NCBI GenBank assembly: GCA_021324535.1
Contig: JAJPIU010000070.1
Location: 1 to 47,821, forward strand
Source of the DNA: Pseudomonadota bacterium
Lineage (GTDB): Bacteria; Chloroflexota; Ktedonobacteria; Ktedonobacterales; JADMIN01
Direction of reading: 5' to 3'
DNA: 47,821 nt
Below are positions 14,080-22,589 of this stretch, in pieces (within the stretch, counting starts at the first letter, position 1; the number at the start of each line of letters is the position of its first letter). The translations under genes were made by a program, and so were the position numbers. Under the pieces are notes generated by a model that worked only from the letters and a program-made list of their open reading frames with translations, did no database searches and was not told where the DNA came from.

Positions 14080-14757
14080 TTATGTCCGCCGTGAGGAGCG
14101 CGAAGAAGCGGTTGGCCGGTTGATCTGTTTGCGGACACGCCGGGAGACGGCCACAGGGCGCGTCGCCAGCTTCTCCGGCGGCGCAGGCTCGGCGGCGCTC
14201 ATCTGCGTCTTACGGCGCGCCGCCGAAACACTCATAGGCTCGAGGTCAGGCTGGCCGCTTCCCAACACAATCAACAGCGTAGCCAGGGTCAGGATATGGA
14301 CAGCGGTACACCACTCGCAGATGTTATGCACCAGCACAAGCTCGCAGTAGACCAGATAGAGCACGAAGAGCATGCCGCCCACGCTCCACACGATCTGCGC
14401 GGGGCGTAGCCAGCTCGGCTCCGGCTGCAATTGCCACAGACTGCGTAGCGCAATCAGAGCAAGGGCGCCGCTGATCAGAAACCAGAGCATACCAGGGATC
14501 GTGACGGGTATCTGCGTAAACGGCACGACGGAATAGGCGCTGGTCGTCACATTGCCACAGTTGACAATGCCGCCGGTCGTACAGGCCAGCGTCACTTTGG
14601 TATCGTAGTGGACGATGGTCAGATAGATGGAGATGCCCAACCCAACCACCGCCATCAGGGCGATGGCCACCTGCCCCCAATCGCGCCGCGCTACCTCTGT
14701 GAGCGGTAACCGATCATCCAACGTGAGAGCGCTTGCCGCGCCATGCGCCTGCGCCAT
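14080..14757 (-). CDS. Vitamin K epoxide reductase (VKOR) family membrane protein
   Basis: VKOR homologues in bacteria replace DsbB. They reoxidise a DsbA-like partner and pass electrons to quinone. The protein (about 225 residues) has four to five membrane segments. It carries the loop cysteines Cys59 and Cys67 within ACTTGGIVNCGNVTTSAYS and the active-site CEWC (147-150) at the last helix. A basic cytoplasmic tail of about 50 residues follows. The start at 14757 (MAQAHG) is chosen because AAAGGAG lies ten bases upstream. The ATG at 14766 would leave almost no spacing. It is downstream of two thiol-disulfide genes on the same strand, its likely partners. Confidence 0.9.
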   Translation of the reverse strand: MAQAHGAASALTLDDRLPLTEVARRDWGQVAIALMAVVGLGISIYLTIVHYDTKVTLACTTGGIVNCGNVTTSAYSVVPFTQIPVTIPGMLWFLISGALALIALRSLWQLQPEPSWLRPAQIVWSVGGMLFVLYLVYCELVLVHNICEWCTAVHILTLATLLIVLGSGQPDLEPMSVSAARRKTQMSAAEPAPPEKLATRPVAVSRRVRKQINRPTASSRSSRRT

Positions 14758-14805
14758 ACTGATCATACTCCTTTCGTTGTGAACTTCTTTTCGTGTTATC
14801 TCGCG

Positions 14806-15861
14806 TCACCGCTTTGGCAGCTTTTTCTCAATCTGCTGAATCGTGGGCGTCTGGCAGACGCTTCCCGGCTGCTGCTGGTCAATCACACAGATCGTAGCGA
14901 TGATGGTGTTGGCCAGCCCAATGATATGCTGCGTCGCCGGATTCGAGGGATCGCTCAGCCCGCTTGCAAGCTCCTGCCACGATTTTCCCTGCATGGAAGT
15001 TGGCAGGAACGCTCCCCCTACCGTGATATACGCATTGCCATAGGTGACGAAGGGGAAGCTGTATATCGCCCTGGCGCTGGTATAGGGGGGCGCGTCATAC
15101 GTCGTGAAGATTTGCTGCTGCGCGTTCGTCAGCTTTTGCAGGTTGTTGTTGCTGCGATCCTGCACCTCTGCCGGAACAAACGCGATATACGGGCTGGTGT
15201 AGGTACTCTGATAGAAGGTGAACGTGTTCGTGTCGGGATACACGTCGTTGTGTGACGACTTCATCAGATGCAGATTCTGGAACGTCCCAAAGCGTGAGAG
15301 CGCGATTACCAGCCCCCACCGCTGCGCCGCGCAGTACGGGCAATACTCCCCGCCGACGTAGAACACCTCTGGCAGGCCGTTGTCGGTGAGCAGCGGTGTG
15401 TTGGGCGGCGTCCCCTCCATCTGCACGCCATCCGGCCCCGCGCCCACCCGCGCGAAGACCGAGGCAGGCACATGCGTCACCGCATTCAAGACGCTTGCCG
15501 GAACGGGCGAGCCGATGCCCGCCGCGCTGGCCTGATCCTGAGCGTTTGCCACATAGACGAAGATCGCGACGATCAGCCCAACTGTCACCACAACGGATCC
15601 CACAACCGTCCACGGCGACTGCCACCACATACGACGGGCGTAGCGCCGCCGTTGGCGTTGGGCCGGACGCGGAACCGTAGCGCGCGCAGGCTGATCGCTC
15701 ACAATGGACTTCGGCGCCAGATTGCTCGCCTTTGAGCTAACGGCTGGCGCAGATGTTCTCACCTGCCCTGCCGATCTCGCCGATTTCTGAGCGTTCGCCG
15801 TGCGCGCGGTTTGCCCGGTACGCGCGGTTGTCGTTCGCTGAGTGCGTTTGGATTTCGCCAT
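14806..15861 (-). CDS. DUF929-family membrane-anchored thiol-disulfide protein (copy 2)
   Basis: This 351-residue protein begins MAKSKRTQR, matching its upstream paralogue, which fixes the start at 15861 rather than at the GTG further out. A long basic, Ala/Thr/Ser-rich cytoplasmic N-terminus (1-75) precedes one membrane helix (about 85-107). The extracytoplasmic part contains [13 protein letters not shown], with the CPYC redox pair at 174-177, as in the DUF929 branch of thioredoxin-fold proteins. The order CPYC protein, CPYC protein, VKOR suggests a disulfide-forming relay. The role of the partner is inferred from context, while the family assignment rests on motif and layout. Confidence 0.85.
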   Translation of the reverse strand: MAKSKRTQRTTTARTGQTARTANAQKSARSAGQVRTSAPAVSSKASNLAPKSIVSDQPARATVPRPAQRQRRRYARRMWWQSPWTVVGSVVVTVGLIVAIFVYVANAQDQASAAGIGSPVPASVLNAVTHVPASVFARVGAGPDGVQMEGTPPNTPLLTDNGLPEVFYVGGEYCPYCAAQRWGLVIALSRFGTFQNLHLMKSSHNDVYPDTNTFTFYQSTYTSPYIAFVPAEVQDRSNNNLQKLTNAQQQIFTTYDAPPYTSARAIYSFPFVTYGNAYITVGGAFLPTSMQGKSWQELASGLSDPSNPATQHIIGLANTIIATICVIDQQQPGSVCQTPTIQQIEKKLPKR

Positions 15862-15915
15862 ACGTCTCTCTGGGGCTATCCTTCTTTCCTTCACTACCAC
15901 TACCCGTCATAGCCG

Positions 15916-17115
15916 CTACGACCGTTTGGGCAGCTTCTTCTCAATCTGCTGGATCGTCGGTGATTGGCAGACGGCTCCCGGCTGCTGGTTGTCCATCACG
16001 CAGACCACCGCCGTGATCTGGTTGGCTGTGCCGATGATGTCTTGCGTGGCGGCGTTGGAGGGATCACTTAGCCCTGAGGCGATCTGTTGCCAGGAAAGAC
16101 CCTGCAACGAGGTGGGAATGAACGGCGCGCCTATCGCCACATACATTCCACCATAATAGGTGAAGGGGATGCTCCCAGGCGATTGTGTATAGGGCGAGTT
16201 GTCGTAGGTCGAGACGATCTGCTGCTGCGCGCTGGTCAGCGTTTGCAGTTGTTGCTGGTTGCGATCCTGTATCTCAACGGGCGTGAAGACGATGTACTTG
16301 CTGGTATAGCTGCTCTGATAGAAGGTAAACGTGTTGGTGTCAGGATACACATCAGTATGCGACGACTTCATCAGACGCAGGTTCTTGAACGTGCCAAAGC
16401 GCGAGAGCGCAACCACCATCCCCCAGCGTTCCGCCGCACAATAGGGGCAATATTCTCCGCCAACGAAAAGAATCTCAGGATGGCCGTTAGCGGTCAGTGG
16501 CGGCGTGCTGGATGGCAGACCTTGCATCTGGATGGGATTTGGCCCTGCCCCAACTGTGTTGAAGACGGAGGACGGCACATGCGTCACCTGACTTATGACA
16601 CTCGGCGGAACGGACGAATCGATGCCCGCTGCGCTGGCTTGGTTCGCCTGATAGGCGATGAACGCGAAAATACCAACGATCAGCAGGATCGAGATACCTG
16701 CCAGCGCAACACCCCACCCCCCCTGCCACCACGGCTTGACGGCGTAGCGGCGGCGATTCTGAGGGCGCGGCGCAGGCGCCCGCTCACGCAGGCTTGCCAG
16801 CCGCGAGGGGTGCTCACGTACTGTCGTCTTCCCAGCCGAGGCGGCGTTCACGCTATTCACGCTATTCACGCTATTCACGCTATTCACGCTGGTCGCCTTG
16901 CCGCTTGCGCTTATCCCTGTGGTTCCGTTGCTTCCGTTTCTGCTGGCGGCTGGGGCCTTCACTGTGGCGGCGCTCGTCGTCGGCGTGGCCTTCACGGCGC
17001 TACTTTTCGCGCCATTCAGGCCATTCGTCGTTTGCCTGGGTTTTGTCGCGCTTCCCGCGCCGCCAGCCGCTCGTTGTGCGCCAGCGGGCCGTTGCGTGCG
17101 TTTGGGTTTTGCCAT
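15916..17115 (-). CDS. DUF929-family membrane-anchored thiol-disulfide protein (copy 1)
   Basis: At 399 residues this is the longer paralogue of the next gene. The two are closely similar from the membrane helix (about 135-155) onward, including [13 protein letters not shown] with CPYC at 223-226 and a shared C-terminal ending [11 protein letters not shown]. They arose by tandem duplication. The cytoplasmic N-terminus is a low-complexity linker containing five consecutive Ser-Val-Asn triplets (76-90), encoded by a 9-bp tandem repeat. The start ATG has AGGAG about 12 bases upstream. It is the first gene of a likely three-gene unit with copy 2 and VKOR. Confidence 0.85.
   Translation of the reverse strand: MAKPKRTQRPAGAQRAAGGAGSATKPRQTTNGLNGAKSSAVKATPTTSAATVKAPAASRNGSNGTTGISASGKATSVNSVNSVNSVNSVNAASAGKTTVREHPSRLASLRERAPAPRPQNRRRYAVKPWWQGGWGVALAGISILLIVGIFAFIAYQANQASAAGIDSSVPPSVISQVTHVPSSVFNTVGAGPNPIQMQGLPSSTPPLTANGHPEILFVGGEYCPYCAAERWGMVVALSRFGTFKNLRLMKSSHTDVYPDTNTFTFYQSSYTSKYIVFTPVEIQDRNQQQLQTLTSAQQQIVSTYDNSPYTQSPGSIPFTYYGGMYVAIGAPFIPTSLQGLSWQQIASGLSDPSNAATQDIIGTANQITAVVCVMDNQQPGAVCQSPTIQQIEKKLPKRS
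16846..16890 (-). repeat. 9-bp tandem repeat, five units, in frame
   Basis: On the plus strand the unit ATTCACGCT is repeated five times. The first unit has G in place of the initial A. It encodes (Ser-Val-Asn)5 in the cytoplasmic linker of the DUF929 protein. Unit gain or loss would change linker length without shifting the frame. Confidence 0.9.
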
Positions 17116-17210
17116 ACTCTATAGCTCTCCTGAATCGTGAACCTTGTAGTAGGTGGTAAATAATCGCCTCTATTGTAGCTGATTTTGGCGCCGCTGGATA
17201 GAGAAACGCT

Positions 17211-18212
17211 CTATTCTCCCATATCAGACGTCTGAGTCGTCGTCAGGGCTACGTCGCCACTCTGCGCCGTTCCCGCCAGCCGCTCATCATCAAACTCGTC
17301 AAACTCATCGAGCGCATCACGTTCGGCGCGGTCATGCGCCTCCACCCACTTGAAGAACAGCACACTCAGTCCGATGAGCGCGGGAATGTTTGACGGCAGC
17401 CACATAATCAGTCCACCAAGCTGCTGATCGCCAAGCGGTGTGGAACCCCAGATGTGCGGCGCAGTCACATAGGGCTGGTAGAGAGGCTGTGAAGCGAAGG
17501 TGATCAATGCGCCAAGCGCCACCATCGGCTGGCAGCCCAGGAAGAGATACAGCACGCCGAAGCCACGCGAGATGCGCGGGATGGCTGGTGTAGGACTAAG
17601 GATCGGCGCCCAGAAGAGCAGGCCAAAACCAATGAACGTGAGATGCTCGATGATATGGATCGTATCGTTGCTGAGCGTGGCATCGTAGAGCGGCGGCGCA
17701 TGCCAGAGCCAGAGGTCGGCGTTGAAGAGGCCAAACGCTACCACCGGCCCACACAGCCACCGCGCGATACGCCCAACGGTGGGGCGCATGAAGAGCCGCT
17801 CCACCATCCATGAGGGAATCCCTAGCAGCCAGAGCGGCGGTGTCACCACGGAGATCAGCATATGCTGGATCATATGCGCGCTGAAGAAATAGGTATCGCT
17901 GAGCGCATCGAGCGGCGAGACCAGCGCCAGCGCCAGGATCAACGTGCCAGCGGCGAAATAGCCAACCTTCAAGCGATCAACGCGCTCGTTGGGATAATAC
18001 TTGCGTCGGTAGGGGCCAAGCCCATAGCAATACAAGCCAACGATCAGCGCGATCCCCAGCAGCAACACAGGATCAAGATTCCATTGCAGCCAGAGGTTCC
18101 CCGGCGCGCTATCGGCGCCATGCCTCGCATGCAACGGCGCCAGATGCGCAGCACTCAGGAGAGCATGATATGCGTTGGAGATCGCCACAAATTGTGAGAG
18201 AAGAGCGTTCAT
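17211..18212 (-). CDS. ctaG: Cytochrome c oxidase assembly factor CtaG (caa3 type)
   Basis: CtaG of this type is a polytopic membrane protein needed to build caa3-type cytochrome oxidase, probably by handling copper for CuB. The 333 residues contain about seven membrane helices and the family's conserved stretches: SPLDALSDTYFFSAHMIQHM, WLWHAPPLYDATL, and HIIEHLTF with histidines positioned for metal binding. A long acidic C-terminal tail follows. It lies upstream of and on the same strand as the DUF929/VKOR genes, with about 95 bases between. No cytochrome oxidase subunits are in the window. Redox handling of the copper-site cysteines is a plausible link to its neighbours, but inferred. Confidence 0.9.
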   Translation of the reverse strand: MNALLSQFVAISNAYHALLSAAHLAPLHARHGADSAPGNLWLQWNLDPVLLLGIALIVGLYCYGLGPYRRKYYPNERVDRLKVGYFAAGTLILALALVSPLDALSDTYFFSAHMIQHMLISVVTPPLWLLGIPSWMVERLFMRPTVGRIARWLCGPVVAFGLFNADLWLWHAPPLYDATLSNDTIHIIEHLTFIGFGLLFWAPILSPTPAIPRISRGFGVLYLFLGCQPMVALGALITFASQPLYQPYVTAPHIWGSTPLGDQQLGGLIMWLPSNIPALIGLSVLFFKWVEAHDRAERDALDEFDEFDDERLAGTAQSGDVALTTTQTSDMGE

Positions 18213-18232
18213 GATGGTGCGTCGCTTCGTTT

Positions 18233-18254
18233 ATACCTATGGAATACCTATTGA
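18233..18254. repeat. 11-bp tandem duplication in the ctaG upstream region
   Basis: ATACCTATGGA is followed directly by ATACCTATTGA, a 10-of-11 match, 20 to 42 bases upstream of the ctaG start. Confidence 0.6.
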
Positions 18255-18284
18255 AACCATGACACTTGTCCCTGTTTAGATAAC

Positions 18285-18293
18285 ATTGTACCA
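18285..18293 (-). promoter_or_regulatory. Extended -10 promoter candidate for ctaG
   Basis: On the minus strand CTGGTACAAT gives a TGn-extended TACAAT hexamer about 75 bases upstream of the ctaG ATG. No clear -35 element is visible. Confidence 0.35.
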
Positions 18294-18460
18294 GTGGCAT
18301 GCGCTTCGCGAGAAAACGTTTCGGTGAATGTTAGGAAACATCACAGAGCGTCAGGGCAATGCAGGGGCTATGCGCTGGCATTCGCATACAGTGTATGTGA
18401 TACTATGGTAACGTGACGGCGTAGCACAAGCACATACAATGGAGGAGCAAAGGGCAACCG

Positions 18461-19048
18461 ATGAAGGGTGACATCGCCACGTCGCAACAATCCACATCAC
18501 GAGAAGAGCAGCAGAACGCATCGCTCGGCGTGCCTCAGGCACAGCTGTGGCGTTGGTGGCCGGTGCGGATTGGCGTTGGCGCGTTGATCATCCTCATCCT
18601 CATTGCGCTCGGCGCAACGCTTGTCTATCGGCTTACCCACACCGGACATGATGTCGGTGATACGCTCACCTATACGGCGCCCGGCGGAGACGGCGACATC
18701 GCCATCACCCTTCTTTCCGCGAAGATCACCCATCCCACGCAGCTTGGCAGCGAAAACGAACAGCTTGTCGTCCGTGTCCACTTCGTGAATAATACCGTTG
18801 GCGATCTTCATTTCAAATCGGCGGAGTTCCTGGTGCAGATCGGTAACGCGAGCGGGTTTATTCGTGAGCAAGGCAAAGGTGTTATCGTGCTGCTCTCCCC
18901 TGGGAAGTCTATCGAGAGCCAGATGATCTTTCAGCTTCCGGGAGGCGCAACCGAGCCGGAGCTTTTCTGGTTTCCCTATGTGCTGAACGGCAACACCGAT
19001 CTGACAGGCGCCAGCGCCCCCTGCTGGTGGTATCTCGGCTATTACTGA
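18461..19048 (+). CDS. Membrane-anchored secreted protein, DUF4352-like
   Basis: This protein has 195 residues. Residues 1-30 are cytoplasmic, a single membrane helix spans about 32-55 (VRIGVGALIILILIALGATL), and the rest is predicted outside. The outer part is a beta-sandwich-like sequence with NEQLVVRVHFVNNTVGDLHF, reminiscent of DUF4352/telokin-like extracellular modules that modulate protein folding or signalling. The resemblance is weak and I give no function. AAAGGG lies six bases before the ATG. It is divergent from ctaG and convergent with the receiver-like gene. The last residues are aromatic (CWWYLGYY), which is unusual. Confidence 0.6.
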   Translation: MKGDIATSQQSTSREEQQNASLGVPQAQLWRWWPVRIGVGALIILILIALGATLVYRLTHTGHDVGDTLTYTAPGGDGDIAITLLSAKITHPTQLGSENEQLVVRVHFVNNTVGDLHFKSAEFLVQIGNASGFIREQGKGVIVLLSPGKSIESQMIFQLPGGATEPELFWFPYVLNGNTDLTGASAPCWWYLGYY

Positions 19049-19099
19049 GTCTCTACGTCAGGCGAACGATGGAAGTCTCTGCCTCCATGCCATTGTCCG

Positions 19100-21052
19100 T
19101 CAGGTGTTCTGGCCGATTCCCAGCTCGTCGCGTAGCTCATGCAGTGTCTCGATGGGCAGCATGTTGAACATCAGCAGCAGCGTCTCCAGATCGTGATCCA
19201 TCCCCGTCGCCGCCAGCTCTCGTTTGACACGCCCCAGCGAAGCGATCTGCTGCGGGCTGACCAATCGTCGGCTCACCAACACCGCCGCCAACAATTGATC
19301 GGGGCTGAGGAACTTGAACCGGAGCGCCAGATCGCCCAGTTTGACAGGCATATTCACGCCCGCCAACATCTGCTGAATGCCTTTGAGCGCATCGAGCTTG
19401 CTGGGGGTCAGCAAGGCGCCTTCCACCAGGACAGCGCCTAACGCCTCTTCGGCAGGATCGGGCGCAATGCGAATGGCGGGAACCTGCGCAGCCGTCGCCT
19501 GGCGCGAGACCGATGGCCGCGCCGGACGCGATTGATAGACCAGCCCCATCTGCGACGGCTGCGCATAGGCGCGGCTCTCCAGCGCACTATTGGAGCGATG
19601 CAGCCAACCTGATCCCCTCTGGGCGATTTGTTCGTGCTGGTCATCGTTGAGAAAGTTTGAACTCCGGCGATCCGTGGGAGCCATGCGGGCGCCAGATTGC
19701 TGCGCCTGCGGGCCACGGCTCTGTAGCGACGATGGGAAGGGCGTGGAGGGCGAGGATTGAAAGGCGACCTCTGGCACAATGCCCGTCTGACCATCCAATC
19801 CCTCATCGGCGTCTGGGGGAACCCAGGCGTCTTGAATTTCGTCGTCTTCATCGGCATAGCTGGCCTGGCTGGCATACCCCGGCGCGCTGGCCTGGCTGAC
19901 CACATTCGGCGGCCCATACTGGCTTGCGAGCGAGGCGCCGGAAAACTGCCCAGGCCCCGCAGCAAATGGCGCAGGGCTGGCGGGCGGCGGCGCAGATGGG
20001 GCAGCAGACTCATTGGCAAAGGGATTGACCGCGTAGGGTTGATCGAACGGCGACTGCTCGAGTTCCGCTGCAAAGGGGTTGGCGCCTACCGGGTGCGCGA
20101 AGGGACTGTTTTCCCAGCCGGGCGCGCCTGCCGCCGAAGCCACCGACGACCCCGGACTGGGCAGCGGCGAGAGCGGGGACGCATAGAGCGGCGGCAGATT
20201 CGGGTAGGGATGTGCCTGTTGCTGATGTGCTCCCCACGGTTGCGCGCCTGGCACAGACGCCCCCATTGGAGGAACCGAGGGCATTGATGACATAGGCGGG
20301 ACAGACGGCATGGAGGGATTGAATGGCGAGGCCACATAAGGCGCTGGGTTAGCCGATCCCCATTGCTGGCCGAGCGGCTGCCCAAATTGCCCCGCCTGCT
20401 GAGGCGCAGGATACCCCTGATACCCAGATGTTACAAATGGGTTGGCTCCTGGCGCCCCTACGGGCACGCCACCAAACTGCGCGCCGCCAAACGGGCTGGC
20501 GGCCTGCGCCGAGGGAACCAGCGGGAGCGAAAATGGCGCGGGCGCGCCCAACGCCGAGCCAATTGGCGGGATAGGCGCGCCAGGGGGCAGCGAGGCTCCA
20601 ACACCGGGAAGGACGCCGTTCAGGGGAATGCGCTGGCGCACGCCTTCGACGATGCGCGGCAATTCATGGGCGCTACGAATCTCGACATCGGCGATGGCAC
20701 GGGCGGAAGTCTCGAACTCAAGGTCATAGGCGCTGGCGGGCGAGATATAGCGGAAGGTCATCACCTGCAAGGCGCGCCCGCGTCGTTGCGCGTCCAGCGC
20801 CACCCAAAACTCGCGGCGCCCTGCCGTTGCGGCGCCCAGGTCAACCAACACCAGCGAGACGAAACTTTTGCCCAGCAGATCGAAGAGTTCGACAGGCGTG
20901 CGCGCAGCGCGCACATCGTAGCCAGCCATGCGGATTTGTGACAGCAGCGGCACGGCGATACTATCGTCGCGCTCAAACAGCGCAATCAGCGGCGCAGAAC
21001 CCACATCACCCTGGTTCCCCGCATCAACTCCCCGCATCCGTATCTGCGCCAT
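19100..21052 (-). CDS. Receiver-like domain / proline-rich linker / helical C-terminal domain protein
   Basis: This is a roughly 650-residue cytoplasmic protein in three parts. Residues about 20-140 resemble a CheY-type receiver: FERDD at the acidic-pocket position and VLVDLG at the phospho-acceptor strand, but no clear conserved Lys, so it may be degenerate. Residues about 150-500 are a Pro/Ala/Gly/Gln-rich linker with MPSVPPM repeats. The C-terminal 110 residues are helical (LTPSKLDALKGIQQM and LGDLALRFKFLSPDQLL) and resemble the N-domain of GspE/PilB-type ATPases. A scaffold or gliding/pilus regulator is possible but unproven. ATG at 21052 was preferred; a TTG start at 21073 is the alternative. 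Confidence 0.6.
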   Translation of the reverse strand: MAQIRMRGVDAGNQGDVGSAPLIALFERDDSIAVPLLSQIRMAGYDVRAARTPVELFDLLGKSFVSLVLVDLGAATAGRREFWVALDAQRRGRALQVMTFRYISPASAYDLEFETSARAIADVEIRSAHELPRIVEGVRQRIPLNGVLPGVGASLPPGAPIPPIGSALGAPAPFSLPLVPSAQAASPFGGAQFGGVPVGAPGANPFVTSGYQGYPAPQQAGQFGQPLGQQWGSANPAPYVASPFNPSMPSVPPMSSMPSVPPMGASVPGAQPWGAHQQQAHPYPNLPPLYASPLSPLPSPGSSVASAAGAPGWENSPFAHPVGANPFAAELEQSPFDQPYAVNPFANESAAPSAPPPASPAPFAAGPGQFSGASLASQYGPPNVVSQASAPGYASQASYADEDDEIQDAWVPPDADEGLDGQTGIVPEVAFQSSPSTPFPSSLQSRGPQAQQSGARMAPTDRRSSNFLNDDQHEQIAQRGSGWLHRSNSALESRAYAQPSQMGLVYQSRPARPSVSRQATAAQVPAIRIAPDPAEEALGAVLVEGALLTPSKLDALKGIQQMLAGVNMPVKLGDLALRFKFLSPDQLLAAVLVSRRLVSPQQIASLGRVKRELAATGMDHDLETLLLMFNMLPIETLHELRDELGIGQNT

Positions 21053-21161
21053 AAGCGTCTCTCGCCCCCTCAATCAGCTCTCTCGCGGCTCTCTCTCAAA
21101 CATCCGCAGGCAATCAGGTGATGGGTATTCGTCCGTCCAGGCGACTTTGGCTGTATGAACT

Positions 21162-21170
21162 ACTATAGCA
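21162..21170 (-). promoter_or_regulatory. Extended -10 promoter for the receiver-like gene
   Basis: On the minus strand TGCTATAGT (TGn plus TATAGT) lies about 110 bases upstream of the start at 21052. No good -35 element is present, as is usual for extended -10 promoters. Confidence 0.45.
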
Positions 21171-21232
21171 TATCGTCGTCGCATGTCCAGAGGGTACAGC
21201 CACCCAATTGTCCTGTTTGGGAACAGATAGAC

Positions 21233-21248
21233 TGATCTACCGATCAGC
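21233..21248 (-). terminator. Weak hairpin across the hutI stop codon
   Basis: CTGATC and GATCAG pair around a four-base loop and overlap the hutI stop. The minus-strand sequence after it (TCTATCTGTTCCC) is only partly T-rich, so this is a weak terminator candidate. Confidence 0.25.
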
Positions 21249-22539
21249 CGTCAACCTCCGCAGGGCGCGCGCCGATGATTGCCTGCGCGACGAGGTTGAC
21301 GCCAAAGTGATAGGCCAGTTCGCGCTCATCTGCCCCCTGCAAGACGAGTAGATCACAGCGTTTGCCCACTTCCAGGCTGCCCACCTCGTCTGCCAGCCCA
21401 AGCGCACGCGCGCCGCCAAGCGTGGCCGCCGTCAGCGCCTCGGCCAGCGTCAGGCCCATCGCGCTCACCGCCAGCGCAATCATCATCTGCATGCTTTCAC
21501 AGTACGACGTACCGGGGTTGAAATCAGTCGCCAATGCGATAGAAAGGCCATGCTCAAGCAACCGCCGCCCCGAAGGATAGGACGCGCTCAGGCTGAACGA
21601 GCAGCCCGGCAGCAGCACACCCACCACACCTGCCCCTGCCAGCGCGTCAAGCTCTTCATCTGAGGCGTAGTCAAGATGATCCGCCGAGGTCGCGCCAAGC
21701 TCCGCCGCAAGTGATGCGCCGCCCGACGGGCCAAGCTGGTTGGCATGCAGTTTCAACGCATAACCAAGCTCGCATGCGCGCGTGAGGATGCGTCGCGCCT
21801 CATCCACCGTGAAGGCCCCCTGCTCACAGAACACATCGCAGAAGCGCGCCCGCCCGACAAACGCGGGCAGCATCTCATCGCAGACCAGCGTCACATAGCC
21901 TGCGCGGCCAGCCTGTGCCGGGCTGGCGCCACGATATTCCGGCGGCAGGGTATGCGCGCCAAGAAACGTTGGGATCACCTGGGGCAAGCCGGGCTGCCGC
22001 GCGAGATCGGCCATCACATCGAGCGTGCGCCCTTCGCTGGCGAGGTCAAGGCCATAGCCAGTCTTGCCCTCAACGGTGGTTGTTCCCTGCCTGGCGAAGC
22101 TGCGTAGCCGCGCCAGGCCAAGCGCATACAACTCCTCGGCGCTGGCGGCGCGGGTAGCGCGCACCGTGCTGAGGATGCCGCGCCCTTGCCTGCCAAGCTC
22201 CTCGTAGGAGACGCCCGCATGGCGCAGGTGAAACTCTTCGGCGCGGTCGCCAGCGAAGATGAAATGGGTATGCGCGTCAACAAACCCAGGCAGCACAGCC
22301 CGCCCACCCGCAGCGTATCGCTGGCTTGTTGGGATAGCGGCAAGGTCTATGGCGCCAGCCAGCGCCTCCTCAGACCCCACCCAGACGATGTGCCCATCAC
22401 GCGCGGCCACCGCCCCCCGCTCAATGATCCCTAGCGGATTCTCTGTTGTGGGCGCGGCGAGCGTGACGAGGCGGCTCGCGCCTGTCAACACCCAATCCGC
22501 ATGGATGAGTCTGTTATCCGCAGTTGTGTTGCTTGCCAT
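21244..22539 (-). CDS. hutI: Imidazolonepropionase
   Basis: HutI hydrolyses 4-imidazolone-5-propionate to N-formimidoyl-glutamate in histidine degradation, using a metal-bound amidohydrolase barrel. About 431 residues, normal for the family. Visible features are the metal-binding DAHTHFIFAGDR segment, GRGILSTV, KTGYGLDL, KLHANQL and the ATDFNPGTSYCESMQMM stretch typical of HutI. The ATG at 22539 is used; a GTG nine bases further out is possible. No hutU, hutH or hutG is next to it, so the pathway is either dispersed or incomplete here. It precedes the receiver-like gene on the same strand with a promoter between them. Confidence 0.93.
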   Translation of the reverse strand: MASNTTADNRLIHADWVLTGASRLVTLAAPTTENPLGIIERGAVAARDGHIVWVGSEEALAGAIDLAAIPTSQRYAAGGRAVLPGFVDAHTHFIFAGDRAEEFHLRHAGVSYEELGRQGRGILSTVRATRAASAEELYALGLARLRSFARQGTTTVEGKTGYGLDLASEGRTLDVMADLARQPGLPQVIPTFLGAHTLPPEYRGASPAQAGRAGYVTLVCDEMLPAFVGRARFCDVFCEQGAFTVDEARRILTRACELGYALKLHANQLGPSGGASLAAELGATSADHLDYASDEELDALAGAGVVGVLLPGCSFSLSASYPSGRRLLEHGLSIALATDFNPGTSYCESMQMMIALAVSAMGLTLAEALTAATLGGARALGLADEVGSLEVGKRCDLLVLQGADERELAYHFGVNLVAQAIIGARPAEVDG

Positions 22540-22589
22540 ATCCAACACTGGCTTTCACTTTCCTTGGCATGCTTCTGGTACACCTAGGC

